Assembly (NCBI RefSeq): GCF_030285785.1
Contig: NZ_CP127247.1
Coordinates: forward strand, 682,001 to 746,000
DNA: 64,000 nt
DNA from: Parasedimentitalea psychrophila
Lineage (GTDB): Bacteria; Pseudomonadota; Alphaproteobacteria; Rhodobacterales; Rhodobacteraceae
Direction: 5' to 3'
Shown: in pieces, positions 1-10,451 of the stretch
Layout of the letters: every line of letters begins with the position of its first letter
How positions within the stretch are numbered: position 1 is the stretch's first letter
Notes under the pieces: generated by a model
The model's input: the letters and a program-made list of their open reading frames with translations, nothing else
What the model was told of the DNA's origin: nothing
The model's database searches: none
Translations under genes and position numbers: made by a program

Positions 1-292
1 GTCCCAGTGTTGCTGATCATCCTCTAAAACCAGCTAAAGATCGTAGACTTGGTAGGCCATTACCCCACCAACTATCTAATCTTACGCGGGCTGATCCTTC
101 TCCGATAAATCTTTCCCCAAAAGGGCGTATACGGTATTACTCTCAGTTTCCCGAGGCTATTCCGTAGAGAAGGGTACATTCCCACGCGTTACTAACCCGT
201 CCGCCGCTCGATCCCGAAGGATTGCGCTCGACTTGCATGTGTTAGGCCTGCCGCCAGCGTTCGTTCTGAGCCAGGATCAAACTCTCAAGTTG
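1..292 (-). rRNA. rrs: 16S ribosomal RNA, 5' portion (partial)
   Basis: The reverse complement begins with the universal 16S start (AGAGTTTGATCCTGGCTCAG, followed by the AACGAACGCTGGCGGCAGGC region) and continues into V1-V2. Only about the first 292 nt are present; the gene runs off the left edge. The short V1 region and general sequence fit Rhodobacterales. The rest of the rrn operon lies outside the window. Confidence 0.97.
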
Positions 293-533
293 AAACGATC
301 TTGCGATCGTGTCCTTGACGTCGAACCTCTGCACATATCGTCCCATTGTTCAAATGGGACAGTTTAACCGTTTGGTTGTGCTTCAGTTTCAAAAGAAACC
401 GAAACCCTCCAAACAGTGAAGCTGACACTGGTCATCGGTTCGTATGCATATACGACCCTACCAGCGTTGATATATGCACAGGTTGATCCATCGAATGAAC
501 CAAACCGCCCACATATCTCTTCAGATATATAAA

Positions 534-546
534 TTTTCAAAGAGCA
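534..546 (-). promoter_or_regulatory. rrn leader boxA antitermination element
   Basis: On the minus strand, about 240 nt upstream of the 16S 5' end, the leader contains TGCTCTTTGAAAA. It matches the boxA element that loads NusB/S10 antitermination factors on bacterial rRNA transcripts. Position and orientation are right for the 16S gene at the left edge. Confidence 0.7.
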
Positions 547-548
547 GC

Positions 549-946
549 AGACCAAAGGTCCTAGGCTCGTAAGCCCCAGAGACCAAAATCAAACCGATGC
601 GCCAATCTCTCAGCACGCCCGCTTCAACCCCAATCTCCATCCCCCGTCTCTCCGAAGCGTCCCCGGTAGCACATCTGCGCCGCCGGTAGGGGGGTTCTAG
701 GGTTATCGCACCCAGCCCGCAACAGCTAAATTACACAAATCGAAAGTTTCCTTGAAGAAAGCGGACAAACCTCGCAAAAACAACGCCTTACACCAAGATA
801 AAGCCACCCCCCTGCCCCATTATCCCAGCACAAAACCAGCAGAACCGCCAAACCACAGCCCCCGGATCAACCATATAGCGCAACCCGCAGAGATACCCAC
901 AGGCCTGCAGAGTCTCACAGAGGAAATCACCCAGAATCGCAGCCCA
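549..946. other. Upstream region of the rrn operon, no gene
   Basis: This stretch lies between boxA and the end of the acyl-CoA ligase gene. It should hold the rrn promoters, but I could not place a convincing -35/-10 pair. A 69-codon plus-strand open frame at 752-961 has low-complexity, proline-rich content and no homology I recognise, and I treat it as non-coding. Confidence 0.5.
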
Positions 947-2572
947 TCAGACCGCGCGTAGCGCGCGGCGCAGGATTTTGCCGACATTGGATTTGGGCAG
1001 TTCTTCCAGATAGGTAATCTGGCGCGGTACTTTATAGCCGGTCAGGTTCTCGCGACAGTGGGCAATGATTGCCTGGTCACTCAGCTCAGCTCCGGGGGTT
1101 TTGACGACAAAGACGCTTACGGCCTCACCGGTCTTGTCATCCGGCACCCCGATACAGGCACATTCGGCGACTCCGGCACAGGCGGTGACAACCGCTTCGA
1201 TTTCATTGGGAAAGACATTGAACCCCGAGACAATGATCATGTCCTTCTTGCGATCGACAATGCGCAGGAAGCCGGCCTCGTCAAACACCCCGATATCACC
1301 GGTGCGGAAATAGCCATCTGCGGTAAAGGCCTCGGCGTTGGCGGCGGGCCTGTTCCAGTAGCCTGCCATGACCTGCGGTCCCTTGGCGCAGATCTCGCCA
1401 CGCTCCCCCAGGGCGACGGGTCTGTCGTCATCGCCGAGCAGAATGATATCGGTGGAGGGCACCGGCAGGCCACAGGACCCGGTGAACTCAGACACCCCAA
1501 TCGGCACCAGCGTCAGCACCGGCGATGCCTCGGACATGCCGTAGCCTTCGGTGATATGCGAGCCAGTCAGCGCCTTCCAGTTCTGCGAGGTGGTTTCGAT
1601 GACGGCGGCGCCGCCACCAATCGCCACTTTGAGCCGGGAAAAGTCCACATCCCCAGCACCGGGGTGCATCGCCATGCCGGCAAACAGCGTATTGACCGCT
1701 GGAAAGACAGTGATGCCTGCGTCTTTGATCGCGGCCAGAAAGGCATCCATGTCACGCGGGTTGGGGATCAGGATGATGCGGGCTCCGATTGACAGATTGG
1801 CCAGCGACAGGGTCAGGCCAAAGATGTGATACAGCGGCAGCGCACAGACCATCACCTCCTCGCCCGGCTTTGAGGCCTCGTGTAGCAGCGCCTTGTACTG
1901 CTCCAGATTGGCCACCACATTGCGATGACTGAGAACGGCCCCCTTGGACGGGCCCGTTGTGCCGCCAGTGTACTGGAAAAAAATATTGTCCTGACCTGTC
2001 AGTGCAACGGGGGTATGGGCCAGCCCTGCCCCCTGTTGCAGCATATCGGCAAACTTGAGGGCGTCGCCAAGGCGCGGATCCACGGCCGGCGTCGGGATCG
2101 GCAGGCCAATGCCATCGCCCAGATCAATGGTGATGACGGTCTTCACCGGTGTATTGTCGATAATTTCGGCCAGCACCGGCGTCGAGCCGCCAAAGATCAG
2201 GATCTTGTCCACATCGGCATCAACCAACTGGTGCTCTAGCTCGCGCGATGTATATAGCGGATTGACGTTAACCTGCACCGCCCCAGCGCGCAGAATGCCG
2301 AGCATGGCAATGGGAAAGGCAAAGATATTGGGGCACATCAGGGCAATACGATCACCGCGTTTGACCGCCATTTTCACCTGCAGATAGGCCGCCACCGCAC
2401 GCGATTTCGCCTCCACCTCGGCGTAGCTCATGGTCTGGCCGAAACATTCATATGCGGCGCTGTCGCCGTAGGTCTGCGCCGCCTCCTCAAACAGCGCCAC
2501 AATCGAGGGGTAGCGATCTGGATTGATCTCGGCCGGAACGCAGTCATCGTATGTTTTCAACCAATTTTTCAT
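947..2572 (-). CDS. fadD: Long-chain acyl-CoA synthetase (AMP-forming)
   Basis: A 541-residue member of the ANL adenylating family that activates fatty acids to acyl-CoA through an acyl-adenylate. Visible motifs are the P-loop-like YTGGTTGPSKGAVLSHRN (about residue 200), the YGMSEASP motif, and the C-terminal hinge region GYFRTGDIG...DRKKDMIIVSGFNVFP with the terminal lysine segment SNVGKILRR. The open frame continues 11 codons upstream, but the start at 2572 (MKNWLKTYDD) is preceded by a purine-rich ribosome site (AAGAGGAAATAGAG), so I chose it. Closest in layout to FadD. Substrate length cannot be told from sequence. Confidence 0.9.
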   Translation of the reverse strand: MKNWLKTYDDCVPAEINPDRYPSIVALFEEAAQTYGDSAAYECFGQTMSYAEVEAKSRAVAAYLQVKMAVKRGDRIALMCPNIFAFPIAMLGILRAGAVQVNVNPLYTSRELEHQLVDADVDKILIFGGSTPVLAEIIDNTPVKTVITIDLGDGIGLPIPTPAVDPRLGDALKFADMLQQGAGLAHTPVALTGQDNIFFQYTGGTTGPSKGAVLSHRNVVANLEQYKALLHEASKPGEEVMVCALPLYHIFGLTLSLANLSIGARIILIPNPRDMDAFLAAIKDAGITVFPAVNTLFAGMAMHPGAGDVDFSRLKVAIGGGAAVIETTSQNWKALTGSHITEGYGMSEASPVLTLVPIGVSEFTGSCGLPVPSTDIILLGDDDRPVALGERGEICAKGPQVMAGYWNRPAANAEAFTADGYFRTGDIGVFDEAGFLRIVDRKKDMIIVSGFNVFPNEIEAVVTACAGVAECACIGVPDDKTGEAVSVFVVKTPGAELSDQAIIAHCRENLTGYKVPRQITYLEELPKSNVGKILRRALRAV

Positions 2573-2655
2573 CTCTATTTCCTCTTGATCCAAAATACGC
2601 AGCACTGTCCGCAGTACCGGGAGAGGGCAACCGCCGCGCTGCCCCTTTCCCGAAG

Positions 2656-3819
2656 TTACAATATCTGTGCCAGTTTGCGGAACATTCCAATGTTACTGTT
2701 GTTCACGCCTTTTTCGCGGAACTTGCGATCGGCGCCGGTGGTCACGATCACCACGTCACGCACCTGGTCGATATAGATGTATTGCCCATAGACACCGCGG
2801 GCCATGAACTCTCCGTCTTGGGCGCCGACAGGGATCCACCACTGGTAGCCATAGCCGATATCACCGGGCGCCGTCGGAGCCGAGGCCTGTGTCGACTCGG
2901 CGATCCACATAGCCGGTACAATCTGTTGGCCGCCGTAGGCGCCGTTCTGCGCGATCATCAGGCCAAAGCGGGCATAGTCGCGGCTGGTAAAATTCAGCCC
3001 TCCCAGCACAAAGGCCACTCCGGCACCGTCGGTGATGTAATAGCCATCCCGCTCCAGCCCCAGTGGCATCAGGATTTTCTCGCTCAGCAGAGAGGGCATA
3101 TCGCGGCCGGTGGCGCCACGGATCACCATGCCGATCACATGGGTGTCGATCGAGACATACTGCCAGGTGTCGCCGGGGGTGGCAAAACTGTCCTTCAGAT
3201 CTGCAGTGAACTGATCCAGAGTACCGCCCAGCGCAATGACCCGGCCCATGCGGTTGATGTCGGAGCTGTACTCCAGGTAATCCTCGTCAAAGCTCACTCC
3301 GCTGGCCATGTTCAGCACGTTCCTGATGCTGGCACCGTCATAGGCGCTGCCCTCCAGCAAGGGCGCATATTTGGTGACCGGGTCATCAAGCGAGGCAATC
3401 GCACCCTCCTCCATCAGCACTCCGAACAGGGCAGACAGATAGCTTTTGGCCACCGACCAGGACACCCGCCGGTCGCTGGAACTGGTGCCAAGATAATAGC
3501 TTTCGTGACGAATCTGGCCATTGTGCAGCACCAGCAGCGAGGTCACCGCCCGGTCGTTGATCCATTGATCTGCGCCCGCAGGCAGGGTCATGTCATCGCC
3601 TTGCGGCAGCGGGCTGATCGCACCGGCGCCGCGCGCCAGCGGAGTGGTCACAAAGGCACCCTCCATATTGGAGAAGTTGCCAACGATTTTCTCTTCTGAG
3701 AACAGCGAGTTTACCGCCAGCAAGCGAAAGATCTCTTCGCGCTTCCACAGGCCAAGCGCCACGCTGACAACAGCCAGTACCAGCACTAATCGAACAATGA
3801 TCTTGAACGCCCTACGCAT
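2656..3819 (-). CDS. Beta-lactamase-fold serine hydrolase (class C / NylB-like)
   Basis: A 387-residue protein with an N-terminal membrane anchor (about residues 7-25) and a penicillin-binding/beta-lactamase fold. The catalytic SxxK is SVAK at residues 122-125. A YxS motif occurs in WQYVSIDTH, and the C-terminal region contains GVYGQYIYID. The set resembles 6-aminohexanoate-dimer hydrolase-like and esterase-like members more than true AmpC. The start has a strong ribosome site (GGGAGG, 7 nt upstream). It is co-oriented with the acyl-CoA ligase, 83 nt away. The substrate is unknown; the membrane anchor suggests action in the periplasm. Confidence 0.82.
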   Translation of the reverse strand: MRRAFKIIVRLVLVLAVVSVALGLWKREEIFRLLAVNSLFSEEKIVGNFSNMEGAFVTTPLARGAGAISPLPQGDDMTLPAGADQWINDRAVTSLLVLHNGQIRHESYYLGTSSSDRRVSWSVAKSYLSALFGVLMEEGAIASLDDPVTKYAPLLEGSAYDGASIRNVLNMASGVSFDEDYLEYSSDINRMGRVIALGGTLDQFTADLKDSFATPGDTWQYVSIDTHVIGMVIRGATGRDMPSLLSEKILMPLGLERDGYYITDGAGVAFVLGGLNFTSRDYARFGLMIAQNGAYGGQQIVPAMWIAESTQASAPTAPGDIGYGYQWWIPVGAQDGEFMARGVYGQYIYIDQVRDVVIVTTGADRKFREKGVNNSNIGMFRKLAQIL

Positions 3820-3892
3820 TTGCCTACCTCCCGTTTTGCCCAGCCAAGCCTGTGAAGGCCATTAGGGCAACCCGGACGCTACGGAAGCTGCG

Positions 3893-4579
3893 TTATTTGA
3901 ATTTTCCGAGCAGTTTTTGTAGCGGTGATTGTTGATCGGGCTGGTCTGCAACACCTTCCGGCTTGGCCGCCTGCGGCGCCTGTACCTTTGGTTTGCTGGT
4001 CGAACTGCGCGGCGGTGCAATGCGCAGGGCCACTGCATTCATGAACCGGCCGCCATCGCCGGCCGCCAGCGACGCAGCGCCATCCGAGATGCCACGCATC
4101 AGATCATCCAGCCAGACCTCGTCCGCCTTGGGGAAATCCCGCAGCACATATCCCGCCACCGCGTCTTTGTGTCCCGGATGGCCAATGCCCAGACGCACCC
4201 GGCCATAGTCCGCCCCGATATGCGAATGGATCGAGCGCAGCCCATTGTGCCCGGCATGGCCGCCGCCCTGCTTGACCCGGCATTTGCCCGGCGCCAGATC
4301 CAGCTCGTCATGCAGCACCATCACATCATCGACGGTCAGCTTATAAAACCGCATCGCCTCGCCGACCGATTGGCCAGACAGATTCATGAAGGTCTGCGGT
4401 TTCAGCAGCAGCACTTTGGCACCGCCTAGCATGCCCTCGCAGAGCTGCGCCTGAAATTTACTTTTCCACGGTGAAAACCCGTGATCCGAGGCAATCTGAT
4501 CCAGAGCCATAAAGCCGATATTGTGGCGGTTGCGGGCATATTTGCCGCCCGGATTGCCGAGGCCGACGAAAAGTTTCAT
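3893..4579 (-). CDS. pth: Peptidyl-tRNA hydrolase
   Basis: Recycles peptidyl-tRNA by cleaving the ester bond between peptide and tRNA. The 228-residue protein opens with MKLFVGLGNPGGKYARNRHN, containing the conserved Asn and catalytic His of the family, followed by KPQTFMNLSG and LHDELDL...GGGHAGHNGLRS. A proline/lysine-rich C-terminal tail of about 40 residues extends past the usual domain, as is common in Rhodobacterales. The longer open frame to 4642 is rejected because MKLFVGLGNPG is the family start and has AAGGA upstream. It follows rplY, as in many alphaproteobacteria. Confidence 0.96.
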   Translation of the reverse strand: MKLFVGLGNPGGKYARNRHNIGFMALDQIASDHGFSPWKSKFQAQLCEGMLGGAKVLLLKPQTFMNLSGQSVGEAMRFYKLTVDDVMVLHDELDLAPGKCRVKQGGGHAGHNGLRSIHSHIGADYGRVRLGIGHPGHKDAVAGYVLRDFPKADEVWLDDLMRGISDGAASLAAGDGGRFMNAVALRIAPPRSSTSKPKVQAPQAAKPEGVADQPDQQSPLQKLLGKFK

Positions 4580-4645
4580 GCCGGGGTGTTCCTTGCGAAT
4601 AACGATACTAAGTGTTTTGCCCTGAAATGCGGCATTTGCCAAACA

Positions 4646-4677
4646 TCAAAAAAACGGGGCCCCGAAGGACCCCGTTT
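4646..4677 (-). terminator. Rho-independent terminator after rplY
   Basis: Read on the minus strand, a GC-rich stem (AAACGGGG paired with CCCCGTTT, with further pairing around a TTCG loop) is followed by a run of seven T. It sits directly after the rplY stop and before pth, so pth may depend on read-through or its own promoter. Confidence 0.8.
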
Positions 4678-4700
4678 CAAATTTGCCAATGGCAAAAATC

Positions 4701-5330
4701 TTAGGCTTCGGCTGGGGCTTCTTCGCCCTCGGCTTCGTCCTCATTGTCTGCCGAACGCAGCCCGGATGGGGCCGAGATGTTGGCAATAACGAACTCACGG
4801 TCGATGGTGGCGCGGACGCCGGCAGGCAGGGTGATCGAGGAGATGGTGATGGTTTCACCAACGTCCATGCCAGTCAGGTCCACAACCAGCTTCTCAGGGA
4901 TGTCACCCGCAGTCACAACCAGCTCGACCTCAGGACGCACAACGGTCAGAACACCGCCACGCTTCAGGCCGGGGGCTTCTTCTTCGTTGATGAATTCGAC
5001 CGGAATGAACAGGGCGATTTCCGAAGTGCGACGCAGGCGCATCAGGTCCAGGTGAGTCGGCAGATCTTTGACCACATCACGCTGCACGTGGCGGCAGATC
5101 ACCCGAACATCGTCGTGGCCTTCAACCTTGAGGTTGAACAGGGTCGACTTGAACCGGCCAGCTTTCAGCTTCTTCAAAAGAACTTTGAAGGGGATCTTGA
5201 TTGCCAGTGGATCGGTGTCGCCACCGTAAACGATACCTGGGACCATGCCGTCGCGGCGTGTCTGACGAGCGGCGCCCTTGCCTGTCCCCGTCCGTTCCAG
5301 AGCTACGAGATCAGGAATCTCTCCAGCCAT
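4701..5330 (-). CDS. rplY: 50S ribosomal protein L25 / general stress protein Ctc
   Basis: A 209-residue L25 of the long (Ctc) type, which binds 5S rRNA. The N-terminal domain shows [20 protein letters not shown] and [10 protein letters not shown]. The C-terminal TL5-like domain ends in an acidic alanine/glutamate-rich tail ([13 protein letters not shown]). The start at 5330 is set by the family N-terminus and a GGAG ribosome site; the open frame extends 66 codons further upstream without similarity. It forms the usual rplY-pth pair. Confidence 0.96.
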   Translation of the reverse strand: MAGEIPDLVALERTGTGKGAARQTRRDGMVPGIVYGGDTDPLAIKIPFKVLLKKLKAGRFKSTLFNLKVEGHDDVRVICRHVQRDVVKDLPTHLDLMRLRRTSEIALFIPVEFINEEEAPGLKRGGVLTVVRPEVELVVTAGDIPEKLVVDLTGMDVGETITISSITLPAGVRATIDREFVIANISAPSGLRSADNEDEAEGEEAPAEA

Positions 5331-5533
5331 GATAATACTCCAAATGTTAGGGCGGGAATCCTCCAAGGCTGTATCCCCGCGTGAAGAGGCGCATATAGAG
5401 GAAAGCCGGAAGGATGGAAAGAGGCCTTGGGAGGACTGCCGCATTTGCCGCGACCCCAACGGAGACAGCGCAGCCCGATAACTGCGGCGGCGCCTTCCCC
5501 AAAAAGGTCGAGCCCCGCCCCAAGGCAAGCGTC

Positions 5534-6700
5534 TTAGTCTTGCCAGTTGCCTTCAAACCCTTGCGGAACAAGTAGGTTATCGCGGCTGAGGGTATCAACC
5601 GACGTGACCCCACACAGGCCCATGGTGGTTTCCAACTCTTTCTGGATAAGCTCCAGCGATTTGGTCACCCCCGCCTCGCCCATGGCTCCCAGCCCATAGA
5701 TATAGGCGCGGCCGATATAGGTGCCCTTGGCCCCCATCGACAGCGCCTTGAGCACGTCCTGACCCGAGCGGATGCCGCTGTCGAGGTGCACCTCGATCTT
5801 GTCACCAACCGCATCCATAATCGCAGGCAGCGATTTGATGGCGCTCAGCGCTCCGTCCAGCTGGCGGCCACCGTGGTTGGAAACGATGATGGCATCAGCG
5901 CCGACGTTCAGCGCCTGCTTGGCGTCTTCGGCATCCAGGATACCCTTGATGATCAGCGGTCCGTCCCACATTTTGCGGAACTGGCGAATCCGGTCCCAGT
6001 CCAGCGCCTGATCAAAGGCCTCGGCGGTCCAGGTGCCCAGCGACGACGGATCCTTCACCCCCTTGGCATGACCAACGATATTGCCAAAGAACCGCCGTTT
6101 GGTGCCCAGCATGCCCAGACCCCACTGCACCTTGGTCATCATGTCGGCGATGGATTTCACCGTCAGCTTTGGTGGTGCCGACAAGCCGTTCTTCAGATCC
6201 TTGTGACGTTGACCCAGCAATTGCAGATCCACCGTGATCACCGCCGCCGAACACTTGGCGTCCTTAGCGCGATCAAACAGCCGCTGCATGAAGTCATCGT
6301 CTTTCAGGGTGTAGACCTGCATCCAGAACGGCTTGCTGGTGTTCTCGGCCACATCCTCGATCGAACAGATCGACATGGTGGACAGGGTGAACGGCACCCC
6401 GAAGCTCTCCGCCGCCCTAGCCGCCTTGATCTCTCCATCGGCGTGCTGCATGCCGGTCAGGCCCACAGGGGCCAGCGCCACCGGCATCGCAACATCCTGA
6501 CCAATCATCTGACCCGCGGTCGAGCGCCCGGTCATGTCCAACGCCACCCGCTGACGCAGGCGGATCTGGTCAAAATCACTGGTGTTCTCGCGAAAGGTCT
6601 GCTCGGTCCAGCTGCCGCTTTCGCAATAATCATAAAACATCCGAGGAACCCGGCGCTGATAAATGCGTTTGAGGTCGTCGACATTGGTAATGACTGGCAC
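5534..6700 (-). CDS. lldD: L-lactate dehydrogenase (FMN-dependent, quinone/cytochrome-linked)
   Basis: Oxidises L-lactate to pyruvate using FMN, passing electrons to the respiratory chain at the inner membrane. The 388-residue protein has the alpha-hydroxyacid oxidase fold: [30 protein letters not shown] at the N-terminus, [18 protein letters not shown] for FMN binding, and the active site [14 protein letters not shown] with catalytic His. The start is a GTG at 6700: a perfect GGAGG lies 8 nt upstream, and the family N-terminus begins there. The extra 24 codons of the open frame are not coding. A palindromic operator lies 22-42 nt upstream. Other alpha-hydroxyacid oxidases are possible, but LldD fits best. 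Confidence 0.9.
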   Translation of the reverse strand: MPVITNVDDLKRIYQRRVPRMFYDYCESGSWTEQTFRENTSDFDQIRLRQRVALDMTGRSTAGQMIGQDVAMPVALAPVGLTGMQHADGEIKAARAAESFGVPFTLSTMSICSIEDVAENTSKPFWMQVYTLKDDDFMQRLFDRAKDAKCSAAVITVDLQLLGQRHKDLKNGLSAPPKLTVKSIADMMTKVQWGLGMLGTKRRFFGNIVGHAKGVKDPSSLGTWTAEAFDQALDWDRIRQFRKMWDGPLIIKGILDAEDAKQALNVGADAIIVSNHGGRQLDGALSAIKSLPAIMDAVGDKIEVHLDSGIRSGQDVLKALSMGAKGTYIGRAYIYGLGAMGEAGVTKSLELIQKELETTMGLCGVTSVDTLSRDNLLVPQGFEGNWQD

Positions 6701-6721
6701 TTGGCAGGCCTCCGTTTCAAC

Positions 6722-6742
6722 TTGGTAAAAATTATTTACCAA
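6722..6742. promoter_or_regulatory. GntR/FadR-type palindromic operator upstream of lldD
   Basis: A perfect inverted repeat, TTGGTAAA-N5-TTTACCAA, sits 22-42 nt upstream of the lldD GTG start. TTGGT...ACCAA cores are typical of FadR-family GntR regulators such as LldR and PdhR. No such regulator gene lies next to it, so the protein that binds would be encoded elsewhere. The function is inferred from symmetry and position. Confidence 0.6.
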
Positions 6743-6895
6743 TTCATCAAGGCAAGCGCAATGGCGCAACAAAACGAGACGTCATACCTAGGGTTCACAC
6801 TGCCGTGCCCTAAGTTTCGCCCATGTTCCCGGCAGGTCTTGGTGAATGGCACGCGTCCGCCATCGGCGGGCGCGGGTTTAGTATTAGGTGTCGAC

Positions 6896-7687
6896 CTAGG
6901 CGCGGTGGGCGCCGTCTGATAGCGTTTTCACAAAGGCCAGTACCTCGGCCACCGGCTTGCCCGCGCCGATCTGGCTGACGATGGCGCTGCCAACAACGGC
7001 GCCGTCCGAGATGGACGCGATGGTCTGCGCGCGATCGGGTGTGTTGATGCCAAAGCCAACAATGACCGGCAGATCGGTGGCCGCCTTGATGCGGGCGACC
7101 TCGGGGCCGACATCGCCAGCCTCGGCCTCGGCGGCACCGGTGATGCCGGTGATCGAGACGTAATAGACAAAGCCCGAAGTATTTTGCAGCACCCGCGGCA
7201 GCCGCGCATCATCGGTGGTGGGGGTGGCCAGACGGATAAAGTTCAGCCCCGCCTGCTGCGCCGGGATGCACAGTTCGGCGTCTTCTTCGGGGGGGAGATC
7301 CACAATGATCAGCCCATCAACGCCAGCCGCCTTGGCATCGACCAGGAATTTGTCGACGCCGCGCGAATAGATCGGATTATAATAGCCCATCATCACAATC
7401 GGGGTGGTGTTGTCGGTCTTACGGAACTCTGTCGCCAGATCCAGCGTCTTTTGCAGCGTCATGCCGCCGTCCAGTGCCCGTTGACCAGCCAGCTGAATTG
7501 TTGGACCGTCCGCCATAGGGTCGGTAAACGGCACTCCCAGTTCGATAATATCGACGCCAGCGTCGGGCAGACCTTTGACGATCTCCAACGAGGTGTCGAA
7601 ATCAGGATCCCCGGCCATCACATAGGCCACAAAGGCTTTTTTTCCGGCAGCCGAGAGTTCGGCAAATTTGGCATCAATGCGGGTCAT
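6896..7687 (-). CDS. trpA: Tryptophan synthase alpha chain
   Basis: Cleaves indole-3-glycerol phosphate to indole and glyceraldehyde-3-phosphate; the indole is channelled to TrpB. The 263-residue TIM barrel has the catalytic [17 protein letters not shown] segment (Glu and Asp), [10 protein letters not shown], and the phosphate-binding GFGINTPD. The start [11 protein letters not shown] at 7687 matches the family; the upstream 19 codons are discarded. trpB is not adjacent in this window. It is divergent from ychF. Confidence 0.96.
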   Translation of the reverse strand: MTRIDAKFAELSAAGKKAFVAYVMAGDPDFDTSLEIVKGLPDAGVDIIELGVPFTDPMADGPTIQLAGQRALDGGMTLQKTLDLATEFRKTDNTTPIVMMGYYNPIYSRGVDKFLVDAKAAGVDGLIIVDLPPEEDAELCIPAQQAGLNFIRLATPTTDDARLPRVLQNTSGFVYYVSITGITGAAEAEAGDVGPEVARIKAATDLPVIVGFGINTPDRAQTIASISDGAVVGSAIVSQIGAGKPVAEVLAFVKTLSDGAHRA

Positions 7688-7862
7688 GGTCGGGCCTTTT
7701 CCTTTGTACCCGTTGGATGTGCCCAAATCTGAGAGGAAAATCAATCCCGCCCGCGCAGTCGAGCCCCCTTAGGCCGCTCTGGTTTGGCGGAAACACGTCA
7801 GACTATGGCCATTTTGCCTGCGGGCGGCTATGAGCAGCGCAACACTTTATCAGGAGGCCGTT

Positions 7863-8960
<1,098 letters not shown>

Positions 8961-8975
8961 TCTCGGAGACCCGCC

Positions 8976-9899
8976 ATGGCCGTCAAAATGATCATCGACA
9001 CCGATCCGGGGATCGACGACGCCATGGCGATATTCTACGCCGCAGCAGCGTCTGATATTGATCTGCTGGGGCTGACCACGGTGTTTGGCAATGTCACAAC
9101 CGACATTGCCACCCGCAACGCCCTGCGGCTGCTCGAAGCCGCCGGGCTAGATCTGCCTGTGGCCCATGGTGCTGATGCACCGCTGGTGCTGCCGCCCTTT
9201 GCCCCATCAGCCCAGGTTCACGGCGTCGAGGGTTTCGGTGATATTCCGCCAGCCCAGCCCAAGGGCCGCGCCATCGATGAAGACGCCGCTGATTTCCTGT
9301 GCCGCATGGCCCGCGAGCATAAGGGAGAGCTGGTGCTTTGCCCGATCGGCCCCCTTACAAATATAGCTATCGCAATCCAGCGCGACCCGGAGTTTGCCCA
9401 GAATGTCGCCCGCATCGTGATCATGGGCGGTTCGCTGAACGAGGGTGGCAATATCACCCCGCATGCCGAAGCCAATATCTACCATGACCCCCACGCTGCC
9501 GATGTGGTGTTTGCATCGGGCGCCAAGGTGGTGATGGTGGGCCTGGATGTGACCCACCGCATCTTATGTACGCCGACCGATTTCACCGCCATCGCGGCGC
9601 AGGCCCCCGAACTGGGGGGCATGCTGCAAGAAATGTCGGTGTTCTACCTGAAGTTCTACGAGACCATCGGCAAATTTGACGGCTGCTCCCTGCATGATCC
9701 GGCGGCGGTGATCGCCTGCACCCACCCCGAGCTGTTTGAGACCCAGCCAGTGCCACTAACGGTCTCCTGCGAGGGCGAAACCGTGGGCGCGACATTGGCC
9801 GCTTCAGACAGCCAGCGCAGCCCGGTCGATGTTTGCATCCACGTGCAGTCGGATGCCGTGAAATCCCTGTTCTTCAAGAGATTGTCCTTGTTGCCGTGA
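8976..9899 (+). CDS. Inosine-uridine preferring nucleoside hydrolase
   Basis: Hydrolyses the N-glycosidic bond of ribonucleosides for salvage. The 307-residue protein starts with the Ca-binding motif IIDTDPGIDDAMA, has the central VIMGGSLNEGGNITPHAEANIYHDPHAA region, and ends with the second metal/active-site segment SLHDPAAV. It begins 15 nt after ychF and is probably co-transcribed. Base preference cannot be assigned. Confidence 0.9.
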   Translation: MAVKMIIDTDPGIDDAMAIFYAAAASDIDLLGLTTVFGNVTTDIATRNALRLLEAAGLDLPVAHGADAPLVLPPFAPSAQVHGVEGFGDIPPAQPKGRAIDEDAADFLCRMAREHKGELVLCPIGPLTNIAIAIQRDPEFAQNVARIVIMGGSLNEGGNITPHAEANIYHDPHAADVVFASGAKVVMVGLDVTHRILCTPTDFTAIAAQAPELGGMLQEMSVFYLKFYETIGKFDGCSLHDPAAVIACTHPELFETQPVPLTVSCEGETVGATLAASDSQRSPVDVCIHVQSDAVKSLFFKRLSLLP

Positions 9900-9990
9900 G
9901 CCCCCAGCCAAGCGGCCATGCGCCATGCCGACTTGTCGGGTTTTGGCGCTTGGCTCTGGCACTGGTGAACAGTTCTGGACAGACGATGCG

Positions 9991-10212
9991 TTATAATTTC
10001 GGAGGGTTCGGTTCAGCCTGAGTATCATGGCGCCAAGTGGCCAGATCGCTGTTGATCCAAGCCTTTACCCGCTCCAGCCCCGGGGTATTGCTGGTTTCCA
10101 GAAAGCGCAGCATCTCACGGGTGCCATGCTGATAACCGGCACGATAGCTTTCTTCCGGGTCGGTCTGCACGCCTTCAAATCCGAAGGGTCTTTTGAATTC
10201 ACTGTCCGCCAT
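9991..10212 (-). CDS. Small conserved hypothetical protein
   Basis: About 73 residues (MADSEFKRPFGFEGVQTD...), hydrophilic, with no membrane segment or known motif. An alternative in-frame ATG lies 4 codons upstream at 10224; a GGATGAAG purine stretch serves either start. It looks like one of the small Rhodobacterales-restricted proteins. No function is assigned. The stop overlaps no neighbour; it is convergent with the nucleoside hydrolase. Confidence 0.6.
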   Translation of the reverse strand: MADSEFKRPFGFEGVQTDPEESYRAGYQHGTREMLRFLETSNTPGLERVKAWINSDLATWRHDTQAEPNPPKL

Positions 10213-10451
10213 GTCTATCTTCATCCTTTGCGTGCCAACAAGCTAGCCGCTTGCCGTGGGTGGCTGAGGTCTAGGAACCACGCCCTATGCTTCTGGGATA
10301 GTATCGCCGAACCACAATAACGATCGCTTAATATTGTCGGAAAAAAGGCAGTTGCCGAACAGTGATTTTCCCACCTCCGTCGCCGCAGAAATTCAATGAG
10401 ACCGCCACCAACAAACAAGCTCTGTCGCGACAAGAGGGCAATGCGTCAGGG

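Noticed and set aside
752-961. 69-codon plus-strand frame upstream of the rrn operon
   Set aside because: Low-complexity proline/asparagine-rich product, no ribosome site, no family, in the rrn control region.
2551-3699. 382-codon plus-strand frame opposite the serine hydrolase
   Set aside because: Antisense shadow: His/Gln/Gly-rich product mirroring the GC-rich codons of the real gene.
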